Below the pieces are notes generated by a model. The model was not told the DNA's origin. It ran no database searches and saw only the letters and a list, made by a program, of their open reading frames with translations. Both the position numbers and the translations under genes were made by a program. Below are positions 23,134-34,396 of a stretch of DNA of 64,000 nt, in pieces (the stretch's first letter is position 1; every line of letters starts with the position of its first letter). Origin of the DNA: Galeruca laticollis (taxonomy: Eukaryota > Arthropoda > Insecta > Coleoptera > Chrysomelidae); contig OY998180.1 in assembly GCA_963921935.1 (NCBI GenBank), positions 62,760,551-62,824,550 on the forward strand, in the 5' to 3' direction.

Positions 23134-24017
23134 ACTTAGAATGGGAATTATTCCATAAAAAATTGTATAATTGTGGAAAATAATATATCAAAGTTTTGAA
23201 AGAGGTAAATGATAATCTGATGAGTGAAGATAACACATTACATCGTATGGAAATACTAAATATACCTGGAATGGATATGTGATCCATTCAAATACGTAGA
23301 ACGTTACCAGTTAAAGAATATGGTATATACGTACCAGAATAAATATAGTAGATAAGTACTTTTCAATATAACCTTATTATCATAAAATTATTTAACAAAC
23401 ATTAACAGAACTGAAATTGCAAAACCGCGTGTGTTTGAACGTTTGCTGGCGTACCTAGTATAAATTTAGTTTTCATCCTAGTATTGTAAATATCAACTCA
23501 TCTTTATAGTTAGTTATAATTTCCAAACATATCTTTGAAAAATCTAGATGATTTAAAATCATATAATTAATAATGTTATAAGTTCTTCTTTCTTTCGACA
23601 TAACGAACTAGACTAATCTTTTCTTTCACAGTATAAGTATTTAAAACACCATATAAATTATCCAGTGATAATAATTTAGGTTATGAATTGTATTTATATA
23701 ATATAACCCTCTTTATTTGACTTAGTATTTTGGAAAGATATGGATAGTTTATGTGTTCTTCCGCATTAAATTCAAGAATAGTTCTCAATAGTTTAAACTA
23801 GACAACTAGTAATACGTAGTATATATAGTGAAGGAGCAGAGCCGTACTCACCCGTAATAATTCTTTTTTGAAAGAATGTGAGACAATAGAGTCTCAATAG
23901 TCCGGAAACAAATAATAATTATCATATTTACATCAGTGGCGCAACCTGATAGATTTAAAATTGATTTAAAGATATGTCACATTATATGACCCAAAAACGT
24001 GGAAAATAAATCAGTAT

Positions 24018-24087
<70 letters not shown>

Positions 24088-24215
24088 AACTCATCACAAC
24101 GTCTATAAGGGTTTGAAGGTGTTGGTGTGTGAAGTTTTTTTCAAGCGTGAATTTGGTTAGGAGTCGGCAAAACATCGGGAGTTGTTTGTTGTTTTTCATC
24201 ATATGAATGAGGTTG
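23134..24215. other. Unassigned sequence with (TA)n at 24023-24084
   Basis: Nothing recognisable apart from the TA array. Confidence 0.5.
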
Positions 24216-24375
24216 AAGTGAATTATATATTGAGTTTATACCTATGATATCGTTTGTTTAATATAAATATTGAGGTGCTAAAATAATATTCAAAACATTT
24301 ACCATTGTGTCAGTGCTTCATAAAATAATCCAACTCATACTTGTATATCAGACCATAAATCATCTTTAGACAATA
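24216..24375 (+). repeat. 160 bp direct repeat, copy 1
   Basis: Matches 24852-25011 at a constant offset of 636 bases with about eight substitutions and no indel by eye (about 95% identity). It includes TACCTATGATATCGTTTGTT and CTCATACTTGTATATCAGAC. Confidence 0.88.
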
Positions 24376-24851
24376 ATTTGAAAAATGAATTTAAATTCAG
24401 TAAGTAAATAAAAAAATATTTGAAATAATATAATTAGGTGCAGAAATAATAGAAAAATAAAGAGGTGAATGAAAAATATATGGCAATTATACATATCTTA
24501 CTAATGGTAATTATGAACACAGATAGAATGTAATTATTGGAACAGATGTACTGGAAAGATATAAAGATAAATCAATAATAAATATGAAGAGAAATTGAGA
24601 TTTAATGGATGATGAATAGATTATGAAAATCAAGATATGGTGGAAGAAAAGGTTAATGTTAAATATAATGAAAATGAGATTGGAAATAAATGAAATAATG
24701 TTTAATAAGAAGAAGAGGATTTTAGTGGAACTGTAGATTGTGAGGATAAATAGTATGTAATTATAAATAATTTAATGAATAGGAATGAGAAAATGGTGTC
24801 GATGGAATTGATAGTGGCGAAATGATTTGCATGGACTGAAAGTAAGAAAGA

Positions 24852-25011
24852 AAGTGAATTATATATTGAGCTTATACCTATGATATCGTTTGTTTAATAT
24901 AAATATTGAGGTGCTAAAATACTATTCAAAACATTTACCATTGTATCAGTGCTTCATAAAATAATTCAACTCATACTTGTATATCAGACCATAAACCATA
25001 TTTAGACAATA
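24852..25011 (+). repeat. 160 bp direct repeat, copy 2
   Basis: Second copy of the 24216-24375 repeat. The 476 bp between the copies is purine-rich and contains a protease-like trace near 24531-24590 (NVIIGTDVLERYKDKSI), in the style of the I-I-G-x-D-x-L-x-x-Y segment of LTR-retrotransposon proteases. Terminal direct repeats around a short interior would fit a miniature LTR element, but TG..CA ends, a primer site and a target duplication were not established. Confidence 0.85.
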
Positions 25012-25217
25012 TAATAACTTGTAAATGTGACATATACGTCATAAAAACTATCTAAAACCCTAAAAGACTGAATAAATGTATTTAGATTATTATAATACAT
25101 CATGTTTAATAAGAATTAGTAGCAAAATCGTTATTTTTGATGTTTATTATTATTATGACACAGAGAACTGTCGACAAGATTGGAATGTCAAATGTACTTT
25201 CAAAGCATGAAACGCCC

Positions 25218-25268
25218 GCGACAGAAATTTGATGCCGCGACAGAAATTTGATGTCAGCGACAGAAGTT
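25218..25268 (+). repeat. Three tandem GCGACAGAAATTTGATG units
   Basis: Units at 25218-25236, 25237-25256 and a partial third at 25257-25268. They are GC-richer than the surrounding sequence. Confidence 0.85.
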
Positions 25269-27256
25269 AGTTCTCATAGAACTATGTAATTCTGATAGAT
25301 ATCTGAAGGGACAATGAAATAAAACACATAAAGAATTTTTGTAAATATAATGTTTAGGCCAAGTTTATGAGAAATAATAATTGTGACACAATTTTAATAG
25401 AAATTGAAAAGAATTATATATATTTTGAAAATAATTAGTTTGCAGATTTGTTTATATGAGAATGGAAGGGTAATACATATTGAGAGGTTTTTTTTTATAA
25501 ATTGGGATAGTTTTTAGAAAAGTTGAGTTTTATTTATGTAGATTGAATTATTTTGAAAATGAATAGAACATTTAAATATCCTAATACAGTTAAGAAAGAT
25601 ATAAAATTAAATGAAAAGATCAAGGATATATAGATAGTTATAGAAAAATCGGGTTAGATGATCAATTTTGTTCATAACAACGGGAAGACAAAACAGTTTG
25701 TTGATTTTGGAAGCGATCAAGGGTATGTGGTGTGATATTGTTGAGGGAGGACATATATGCAAATAAAAATTTAAGAAAATATAAGTATAGTCCTCATATA
25801 ATTAGAAGAAAAGTATCAAAAAAAGTTAAATGAAGGTAAAGAAGTAATTTGAGAATATTTGAAAGATAAGTAAAGAAACAGAAGATAACTAATTAAAATA
25901 GATGAAAAATCCAAGGCTATAGAATAATAAAATATACCTGAAAGCATTATTTAAAAAGATATTTAAACGAAAGATACCAGATTTTGAAAGAAAAGAAGAT
26001 AAATAAAATAGTATAAAGTATATCAAGAAAGAGAAATTCAAAACTTACCTGGAGGAGAGTAAAGGCAGTAGACACAATAATACAAACGTTGTGTTATAGG
26101 AGATTGGAGATTGTTGGTGCCAAGAAGAAAACATTGTTCAGTGAAGGCTAGTGTAGCGTAATTTTATTGGTTAACCAATTTAAAATTTTCTGATTTGGCC
26201 ATTTAAAACAATTTAAATTTGCGTAAAGTCATAACGATTTATTGAGTTTATGAGATTATAGTTGTTTGTTCAACATTTTAGATTTTAAATTTATTTGTAT
26301 TGATATATGTAGTTTTTTTCAAATTTCCATTGCATTTTTGATAATATATAATTACAGCGTTCTTCATTGTCGTTTCAATACCCAATATCAGAAATAGTTA
26401 TTCAGTTCATTTCAAGTGTCAATTCTAAATACAGGAATAGGTTTGATAACATAGGCGTCTCAACCGAAATTTAGACAAGGTATGCTTCTTATTTCAAATC
26501 ATAGATAAAAACAAATAATTCATTATTAATTGTAAAAAACAATATATTTATTGACAGAGAGCAATGCTCTAAAATCCAGAACTCAAAGGGAGTAAGGAAT
26601 CTCATGTTCGACTATGATACATTTACCCTAATCATAAAAAAACAAAAATAATTTATTGACTAATATTTTACAATATATATATACACAAAAGCTGAAAACT
26701 TGTCCTAAGCTTTATTTTGTATCACTATTAAACGAATGGACCTGCAGCTATAATTATTATTTATGCCTTCAAATATATTATGATATATGATTGCAAATGA
26801 TGACGAAGATATGTCGAGGGTCGACATCAATTGCATCGATAATGAAAGCGACAACGAGTTTGATGGAGATGAATCCGTAATAGCATAATATGTTTCTTTA
26901 TTTTTATTTTTAGTATATAGTTTTGTGAATAAATACTAAAAAATGTTCAAATAATTAATAGTAAAACAAATAATAATTAATATTACAAAGTTCAGTCAGA
27001 TAATTAAAATTAATAGTTTTACTTTTCTTATTTTGATGTTTACATTTTTCCTGTTTATGTTATGTATTGTACGGTTTATTAAGTATATTCAAATGTGTGA
27101 ATATTTACTAATAGCCTTTAAATTCAGAAACTTGTGAGACGGTATAATAACTACATGGGCGCGCTATGTTTAATGAGAAACGGATAGATATATCATACCA
27201 CAAGAGCTGTAATTCGGTAATATATTAGTTAAGTAAATGAGTTAATAGAAAAATAT
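25269..27256. other. Unassigned AT- and purine-rich sequence
   Basis: No identifiable gene. A 33-codon acidic ORF at 26787-26888 (plus strand, IANDDEDMSRVDINCIDNES) looks like the charged N-terminal segment common in piggyBac or similar transposases, but it stands alone. TTGGTGCCAAGAAG at about 26115 resembles a retroelement primer-binding site without supporting LTRs. Confidence 0.4.
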
Positions 27257-27394
27257 ATCCAGCTTTCTATTCAGTGGGGGAAAAGTGTCCAGCTGATGCA
27301 TTCAAAGATACAACGCGCCCGAGCGCATGCCGATGCACAGCGTCGTTGACTGCATCCGCTGGACACTTTTCCGCCACTAAATATGATGCTGGAT
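27257..27394. mobile_element. 138 bp palindromic MITE-like element
   Basis: The left arm 27257-27300 is inverted at 27351-27394. Its core GGAAAAGTGTCCAGC is perfect, pairing with GCTGGACACTTTTCC, and the outer part is ATCCAGC..AGTGG on both sides. The 50-base loop is GC-rich. A further diverged copy of the end (CCACTCTACATTCGGCTGGAT, split here as CCACTCTACATT and CGGCTGGAT) occurs near 27515-27535, so related elements have inserted more than once locally. Confidence 0.82.
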
Positions 27395-27971
27395 GTTTTT
27401 TTCGTTTAAGTTATTAACTTAACTATAAATTTACCAAATTTCAGCTTTTGCGGTATCAGTTTACTCAGTGCGCATTTTTCACTTCTTTACGTGAAAAGCT
27501 GGGGCATAATCCCCCACTCTACATTCGGCTGGATATGTTTTTTGTTTATTTTATAACATAATGTAAATGTTAAGAAGGTTTCAGCTTTTGTGATATTCGT
27601 TTTTTTTAATTATCATTTTACATGTGTGGGAGGCTGCCGCAGCAACACCCCCCGGAACTGCGCAAGCTGGAGGTCCATTCTCTTACTAGTGAGATACCAA
27701 ATAAGGCTTGGAAAACATTTTCAGCCTTGGTGAAATGACCATCCTCAAAAGGTCGCTGGCTCCTGGACTATTGTTCACACCAAATATACCAATAATGGTA
27801 GGTGAAGGGAAGGGGTGCAGAAGAGCCTCGAGTGAGTGGAATATAAAAGCATTCAAAATGTTTCCAATACAATACTACGTTTCGCGCTTGTTAGAAAAAT
27901 TTTCCTTTCATGAGCATTGTAGTGCGCTTCTTTTACGCGAATAACAGAAACGTTTGTTTTATTATGTTGAT

Positions 27972-28400
27972 ATGGCCAAGCACCAACCAGTAGTTTCACC
28001 CACCAAAGAAGTCGAAAGTAATGGTCTAAAAGGGAGACGTGCCATTGGAATGATATAAAATGATCTAACCAGTATTGAAGCGGTCGTGTTCCTGTTATTG
28101 TGGTATTTTTTTGGCGGCTATACTTTATTTTTAAATAAGTATATCTTAACGTATGAAAATGGAAATCCAACTGCTCTGATCGCTTGTCGGGTGTTAATGA
28201 CAGCAACTTGTGGATTTGTCCAATTATATTTTCCATGTGGTATGGACAAACCTAAGCAGAGGTTGAATAAACCTCCTGGATTTTACCGTCACATAATTTT
28301 AGTTGGTTGTTTTCGGTTCTTTACAATTGTATTAGGATTATTAACACTTAATCATATGGCTGCTATTTTACAAAAAGCTAAAAGAATAATTTTTAGAATT
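27972..28400 (+). pseudogene. SLC35E2-like nucleotide-sugar/phosphate transporter fragment
   Basis: From the ATG at 27972 the frame reads MAKHQPVVSPTKEVESNGLK, meets a TAA at 28056-28058, and continues in the same frame as VVFLLLWYFFGGYTLFLNKY, ILTYENGNPTALIACRVLMT, GFVQLYFPCGMDKPKQRLNK, PPGFYRHIILVGCFRF and TIVLGLLTLNHMA. This is the first two to three membrane segments of a SLC35E2-type member of the drug/metabolite transporter superfamily (Golgi/ER membrane in the family). Just after NHMA the expected V-S-F-T-E-T block is garbled by an indel, and the sequence stops resembling the family. One stop, a frameshift and a 3' truncation make it a dead fragment: either a copied first exon or a truncated retrocopy. 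Confidence 0.78.
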
Positions 28401-28696
28401 ATGTGAGATGTGCTTCAATATTTTAAAAGTCTGACAGTTATAAAAATAGAAATTTATGCAAACAACCCTTTAAAAGTTAAGTAGTTAAGTTAGGATGCGA
28501 GTTTGTTGAAAATATAATCTATGTACTTGACATCATTTTGATAGGTCGGGAGGAGAAAAAATTTGAATAGAAAGTATAGATTAAAGATAGTGGAGAATAT
28601 TGAAATATTGACAAATTTATTACATTTGATTTAGCCGGCTAATAATTTGAATGATAATTTAAAATTAAAAGAATATAATTGATAATTCAGATGGAT

Positions 28697-28940
28697 ATTT
28701 TGGAATGATGGAAGGTTGGTGAATAAATATGTGAAATTAACTTGAAAACAGTAATTATATACATATAAAACACGAATAGAAGATTTGGAAGAAAGAAGAG
28801 AATAATTTGAAAAGATTGAAATTTTGGATTGACGGTAGGTTGGAGAATAAATATATGAAATTAACTTAAAACAGTTATTATATACATATAAAACACGTTT
28901 ACAAGATTTGGAAGAAGGAAGAGAATAATTTTAAAAGGTA
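28697..28940 (+). repeat. Tandem duplication of a 124 bp unit
   Basis: 28697-28820 and 28821-28940 align end to end (ATTTTGGAATGATGGAAGG against ATTTTGGATTGACGGTAGG; ATTATATACATATAAAACAC in both). The second copy ends where the hAT element begins at 28945. Confidence 0.88.
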
Positions 28941-29122
28941 TGGTCAGGGCCGTCTTATCATATGAGGGGGCCTGTAGCACTCCTCATTCGGGGGCCCACC
29001 CTCCTCTAGTATGATTAATATACTTTTTTCAAAGTCATACAAAATTTATATTATTTTGTTTTTAATTTTTATTTTCAACTATATATGTACTGTTGACATT
29101 GATGTCTTTTTAGAGCGGATAA

Positions 29123-29326
29123 GCGGAACCATTCGCTCAACTCCAACACACTAGCTGCCTGTTTTTGAGCCACATACCACCCGTGGATCTCTGGCGAAGG
29201 AATGCTCTTCTTCGGAAATACAAGAAACTGATTGACAACCCACAGTTACCCATACATCGCGACATACCTGACCTGGAGGTCGGCAGACTTCGGTCCGGAC
29301 ACCCAGCAATAGTAAATAATGTGTAA
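29123..29326 (+). other. 67-codon coding-like segment inside the hAT element
   Basis: On the plus strand an open segment reads AEPFAQLQHTSCLFLSHIPP, then VDLWRRNALLRKYKKLIDNP, then PDLEVGRLRSGHPAIVNNV and a TAA. Composition and phrasing are those of real protein, but I do not recognise the family. It is in the opposite orientation to the transposase. It may be the C-terminal part of another retroelement polyprotein or a captured exon. Confidence 0.4.
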
Positions 29327-30009
29327 TGATTTACGCTAAATAAAATAAACGTCTAAAGAAGGTCGTAATGAGCCCTTTCCCGCCTTCATTTCCCGTCCCC
29401 ATTGACCGTCCTCCTTCATTGAAATTTTGGTTAACTTGATGTTTAAATAAATATAATGTGACAAATCTTGTTCAAATTGACATATAATTTATTGTTATTT
29501 AGAAAAAGGAATGTCACAAAGAGAAATAAATTTTGGTTGAAAATTACATTACATATGTGGTTGAAAATAAAATAGTATACTAACCTCGACGGAAAATGTC
29601 ATTCCTGTCTCGAGTTTGAGTTTATCTCGATGCTGCGCGTCTCGATAAACTACATAATCTCTCGGTAGGGGCGAATAATTCCCCGTCTCGGATATTTCAA
29701 ATCTCAAAGGTATAAGAGGTATGTACTAGTGGTACTGTGGTAGTAACTATTATTTATTCATATACGAAAACATAACAAAATAACAGAAATAAAAAATGAT
29801 GGGAAAAATAAAAATACATTTTGCTTCATCACAGTGGTCACATAACTAGAAGAATAACTAATAACTTAATTAATCACATAGTTAAAACTTAATAATAGTC
29901 ATAATAATTATAGATTTGTGTAGAAAAAAATTACAATTCTTATTAAATAATAAGCGGCATTGTACACCAAGATATATTTTTTGAAATTGAAACGATCAAT
30001 GCAATTATA

Positions 30010-31080
30010 TCAAACTGAAACAAAAGGTTTTTTCCTTGCTTTTTGATATGCAAAACTTTCAATCACATCTTCGAAATTCAATTTAATTACTAGATCGTTT
30101 TCTATATTCATCAAAGATAGATGATTTAAACTATCTTGAAGCTTTCATTTTCAATGCGTTTCAATTTAGGAAATGAGCGTTCCCCATTACAATTTGTAAT
30201 CATAGGTAAAAGGAAAATTATTAAACATATTTTCACATTGGGGACAGTATCTTCAAATTTATCTGCTTGTAAGAGATCATATAATTTGGTTACACTTATC
30301 TCTTAATTTTCTCCGATTTGTACATTGTCTGTTTTCAAGTACTGAGACAAATGAAAACACTCTGACTCCAGTTCTTTTGCATTTATATCGTCATGGTAAG
30401 AATCTTCAAATTTTTTGCAACAAGATTCGAATTCTTGGGGTTCGATGGTTTTCAAACGATGAGGAAGCCCGAAGAGCCCATTTATTTCATTGTAAGAGTC
30501 CGATCGTTTTTTCAAATGCAAGATCAGAGTATCTATCATTGGCAAGAAAGTCTCGACTCTAAATTTTTCCCTGCCACTCAGTAGGGCGTTCTCCGCTTGT
30601 CCCTCAAAAAAAGCAATATGTGAGCTTCTCGTTCTTTTTCGCTTAGAGAAATCCTTGTTGTTTGCATCCGGAAATTTTTCATTGGCTATGTATTCGTAAT
30701 GATCAAATTCATTTCTGAAATTCGTAATTATAAAATCGGATTATAAAAGTTAATTGATCTACATGCGAGATGTCAGGGGTAGAATCTGCACTAATTCAAT
30801 AATATCTGGCTTCTCTTACTTCAGATAGGATTTTCTTTGAAACATGTTTCCCCATTATATCAATAAATTCGTTACAAATAGTGGTGGAGAGGTAGGCGAG
30901 GGATTTCCTTTTCCAGCATATCTCTTCAAATGATCTACAAGAAAAGGATCAAACTGGCTTAATAATTCTATACATCCCAAATAATTTTCATTATTTATGG
31001 ATCTGATTGTTTCGTTATCACCACGAAATGGAAGTCCCCTTGAGTTACAATAAAGATCGAAGTGATACATTTAAAAAATA
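30010..31080 (-). pseudogene. hAT transposase relic (ZMYM1-like, DUF4371/hAT-C)
   Basis: Minus-strand order: GLPFRGDNETIRSINNENYL and IELLSQFDPFLVDHLKRYAG near 31040-30900 (the conserved L-A-F-R-G-x-x-E.. N-G-N-F-x-x-L-L-x-L-I-A-x-F-D-P block of ZMYM1/hAT proteins); a middle piece near 30545-30310 (LPHRLKTIEPQEFESCCKKF); and the C-terminal dimerisation domain near 30290-30015 (KICLIIFLLPMITNCNGERS, FPKLKRIEN, LNHLSLMNIENDLVIKLNF, FAYQKARKK). Frameshifts separate the parts and a catalytic core between them is largely gone. Confidence 0.8.
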
Positions 31081-31242
31081 GGTTATAACAATAGGTACAG
31101 CTATAGTTGTCTACTTTTATCCAATTAAGTATACATTTTCTTTTCATGTTCAGTGAAAAGCAGACTCGGCTTGCTTGGTGGCCCCTCCAAGTCGGGGTGC
31201 CGTGGGCCAGGGCCCATGCGTTAAAACGGCACTCGGTCTGGT

Positions 31243-32889
31243 TAGTTTTTATCGAAATTCTGGAGTAGTGTACGTTCCCGACATTTTTTTTATCATATGA
31301 CATTGAATGTTTTTGTAGATTGTACTTTAACATATTTTCTTATAAGGTAAACTTAGCATAGAAAAGGATAATCCAAAAACAAAGATCTTTGTTTGGGGAA
31401 TACAAAAGAAGCAGTTCCTGTATTAATTAGAGGGTAAGAGATTTTGTTATAAACTGTGAATAAATTTAAAATATTATTAATTTTAGTTAAACAAATAAAT
31501 AATTATATACAGGGTGTTTCTTAAATAGAGAGTAGAATGTGAATCTATAATTTTAAAAAGGTATTTTAGAAAAAATATAATATTAATTTTCTTATTTGAC
31601 GATAGAATAAATACATCAATTGTTAAAAGAAAAGAATTTATCAATATTTCAATATATGTATTAACATTTAAAACAACTTATATTTCTTTTCATAAAAAAA
31701 GTTGAAAAGGAGATTTAGATTAATACTACAATTCTTTCAAAAATCGAGTCATACTGTATGGAGCCGGAGCAAATACATTTATATTTATTTTAGATAATTT
31801 CAACAAATTCTGAATAATATTATTAAATTTTACTTACCTTTTAAATGGTAAGTTGGCGCCCCAAGACTTTTTAACATCAAAATAATATACCTTATTAATC
31901 TAAATTGAACCAAATAATTTTTTTTATATAATAATATATGATTAATTTTCAGAGCAAATGCATTTCTGATATTGACTAACTTTTTCCAGGTCTATTTGAA
32001 CTAATTTTAAGCACTTTTTATCGTTTTCTCTCATATTTTCAACATCGAAATATGTGTATCTCCAACTATTCAATTCATTTTGCAATGATTATATCTATAT
32101 TTAATAAATTCGCAATATTTATAACCCCTATTGATGAAATATTTGGAACGTGAAATTCGTTTTATGACTTTCTTTGCTTTACACTGTGTTATATAATTTC
32201 TATAATGGTTCATTTAGTCATAAATCCGCCTTTTCATAAGAGGAAGCACTTTTTACATCAAGAATTTTTGAACTTTTTTCCTGCACATGTATACCTTAGT
32301 GTCTGCTCGGCTATATATTAAAATGTTGGATGTGATATTAAAAAAACTGTTCCGGGCGATTTGACCGGTCGATAAATGTCATTTCCTGAAAGACGTTAAG
32401 GTCGTCGGCGTCTTTTTAAAGAATATTGAAGGGCGTTGCTTAGGGTTGCGGTCCCTTTTGAATTGCACAGATGTATTATAAACGACTGGGTACGCTCCTA
32501 AATGACGGTAATTATTTCTTCTAAATATATTTGTTGAACTAATTAAGAGTGGAACCCCTCGTTTCGTAAATCTCTGGTTTGGTCTTACTATCAAAGGACC
32601 GACCATTTAAAAGTAATTGCTAAGTGTTTCAAAAATAAAATGCCAGAGGTCGTGTACGAAGGTTTTTATATTTGGTGCGGAAGTCAAAAATATTCAGAGA
32701 AAATATATTAAAGAAATAAATTGGCTTTAAAAAATAATTATCGTAATTACAAAATCATAATGATATAAATCTGTAATTAGATGTTTTTTCAATACTGATT
32801 ATATGATTTTACTGAGCGTAGTGGAACATCGACACAATTTGGGCCCGAAATGTTTGAAATATTTTTCTATATAAATTAGACTCAAAATT
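31243..32889. other. Unassigned sequence
   Basis: CAGGGTGTTTCTTAAATAGAG at 31512 looks like the end of a mariner-type MITE (ACAGGGTGTTTC-style terminus) but no inverted partner was found. A 75-codon minus-strand ORF at 32379-32606 is not recognised. Confidence 0.35.
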
Positions 32890-33470
32890 ACAATAACACG
32901 ATCAAATATTCTTGAATTCATGAAAAATTGGGGTATTTCAGATAACTTATAAGTAATTTACTGATTGGTAGGAGAATTCATGTGCAATCGAATGGTGCTT
33001 TATCATCGCCAAAATTAATGACAAATGGTACGACGCAAGGATCCGGTCTGAGTCCCAAATTTTTCCTTATAACTATTGATAACATTTTTGAAGAAATAAA
33101 CCCCCTATTGAGATCTATGCTGTTTGCAGACGATCTAGTAATCTACACAAGGAGCAAAATTATCACACTGGCCACTAATATCATGCAGAAATGTAATTGA
33201 AAACCAGAATACTGGTCGAATTGTAATGGATTTTTATTTTCTGAAGAGATTACCAAATATATTGTATTCGGTTCTAGCCGAGTACAAATTAAGTTATTTA
33301 TGAATAACATCGAAGTGAAACAAGTACATTCAATAACTTTTTTAGGGATGACATTATTCCTGAATTGAAATTTTTATCTTTTAGTATTTCTCTCACAAGT
33401 GATGCATTCTTTTTGAAGAATTTTAAGTAACATATCGGTAAAGAGTTATCCTCAAAGTTGTATATTATTA
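32890..33470 (+). pseudogene. I/R1-like LINE reverse transcriptase fragment (palm to thumb)
   Basis: The plus strand reads KNWGIS.., IHVQSNGALSSPKLMTNGTT, QGSGLSPKFFLITIDNIFEE (the GVPQGSVLSPxLFxIxIND block), SMLFADDLVIYTRSK (catalytic ADD, about 33120), EEITKYIVFGSSRVQI and VHSITFLGMTL. The frame is broken by stops. It is cut at its 3' side by the Tc1 end at about 33473. This segment supplies exactly the RT portion missing from the minus-strand LINE at 34397-36700. Confidence 0.75.
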
Positions 33471-33472
33471 AT

Positions 33473-34396
33473 TACACTCACTTTCAAAAGTCTTGCACCC
33501 CCCCTATATTGGGATTATATCTATTTTTTTCTTAATTTTAATCCCATCATGTTAAATATTAATTAAAACCATACATTAAAATCGTAAAAATTTATTTACT
33601 GGAATAACATAGGTTGGTTTAACAGAAAATTAAAATTGAAATGGAAAAATTTGAGAATACAAAAATAATATTTTCAGAAAAAAACGGAAAAAGGATGGAT
33701 GTTATAATAAATTTAGTACTTAGTATTTCCACCTCTACTTCTTATCAATGCATCAACGCGTCTATGCATGCCAATAATCAAATTATTAATCACTGCCTGT
33801 GGAATATTGTCCCATTCCTCTGTAACCGCAACAATAAGCTCTTACGTGTTTCTTGGAGGGTTATTTCGGTTAAAAATGGCTCTTGAGACATAATCCCACA
33901 CATGCTCTATGGGATTCAGGTCAGGGGACATTGCCGGCCATTCCAATCTTGCAATGTTTCCGTTTTCCAAGGCTTGTTGAACGGCTCTGGTGCGATGGGG
34001 TCTGGCATTATCGTCCATAAAGATGAACTGGGCTCCGATTGCATTACGTAATGGTTGAACGATAGCATTAATGATGTTTTGCAGGTAATATGCACCGGTC
34101 ATTGTTCCTGGAATATGAAGGAGTTGTGTTCTTCCATTAAATCTGATACCACCCCAAAACATTTGCGTTCCGCCACGATAAGGGGCAACACCTATGGCAG
34201 TTGCTAGTCTATTTTGTCCTCCTGTCTCCCTCCAAACCCTTTCCCGATAGTCATCACTCACTAATCCAAACCTGGACTCATCTGAGAAAAGAACGTTCCT
34301 CCATTGTGGCAATAACCAATGTTGATGAGCTCTTGCCCACTGCAATCGAGCGGTACGGTGACGAGCAGTTAACAAAGGCACGCGATTAAACGTTCT
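33473..34396 (-). mobile_element. Tc1-like transposon, 5' end truncated
   Basis: The 3' side ends with CACTCACTTTCAAAAGTCTT at about 33475, the form of a Tc1 terminal repeat next to TA. The transposase reads leftward on the minus strand. No matching repeat occurs at the other side: the sequence passes directly into a LINE ORF near 34396, so the first third of the element is missing. Confidence 0.75.
33713..34396 (-). pseudogene. Tc1-like transposase, DD34E core with one stop
   Basis: Domains retained: the end of the HTH region (VPLLTARHRTARLQWARAHQ), NVLFSDESRFGLVSDDYRER with the first catalytic Asp, FIFMDDNARPHRTRAVQQAL with the second, and WPAMSPDLNPIEHVWDYVSR with the catalytic Glu. All three acidic residues are intact. 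An in-frame TAA at 33842-33844 cuts the last 43 codons (ELIVAVTEEWDNIPQAVINN onward, ending NTKY at 33713). The N-terminal DNA-binding domain is absent. The apparent upstream extension of the frame is LINE sequence. Confidence 0.85.

Larger units (their letters stand above)
28945..31234 (-). mobile_element. hAT transposon (ZMYM1-like group)
   Basis: The left end starts CAGGGCCGTCTTAT at 28945. The right end reads inverted as GAGTGCCGTTTTAACGCATG ending at 31234, with matched GGGCC-rich subterminal sequence inside both ends (GGGGGCC near 28970, GGGGCC read inverted near 31180). Flanking 8-mers are ggtatggt (28937-28944) and ggtctggt (31235-31242), an 8 bp target duplication with one mismatch. 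Length is 2290 bp. Decayed transposase coding lies on the minus strand in the right half. Confidence 0.8.

Noticed and set aside
26095..26130. Retroelement primer-binding site (TTGGTGCCAAG)
   Set aside because: There are no LTRs or coding sequence in the correct position, so the match is probably chance.
27853..28236. 127-codon minus-strand ORF across the SLC35E2-like fragment
   Set aside because: The plus strand carries clear transporter sequence with a start Met. The antisense frame has no recognisable domain.
31512..31545. Complete mariner-type MITE starting CAGGGTGTTTCTT
   Set aside because: No inverted partner was found within the following 1.5 kb, so only a single possible end can be noted.
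32379..32606. 75-codon minus-strand ORF as a gene
   Set aside because: No domain, no homologue I recognise, and no supporting splice or regulatory context.
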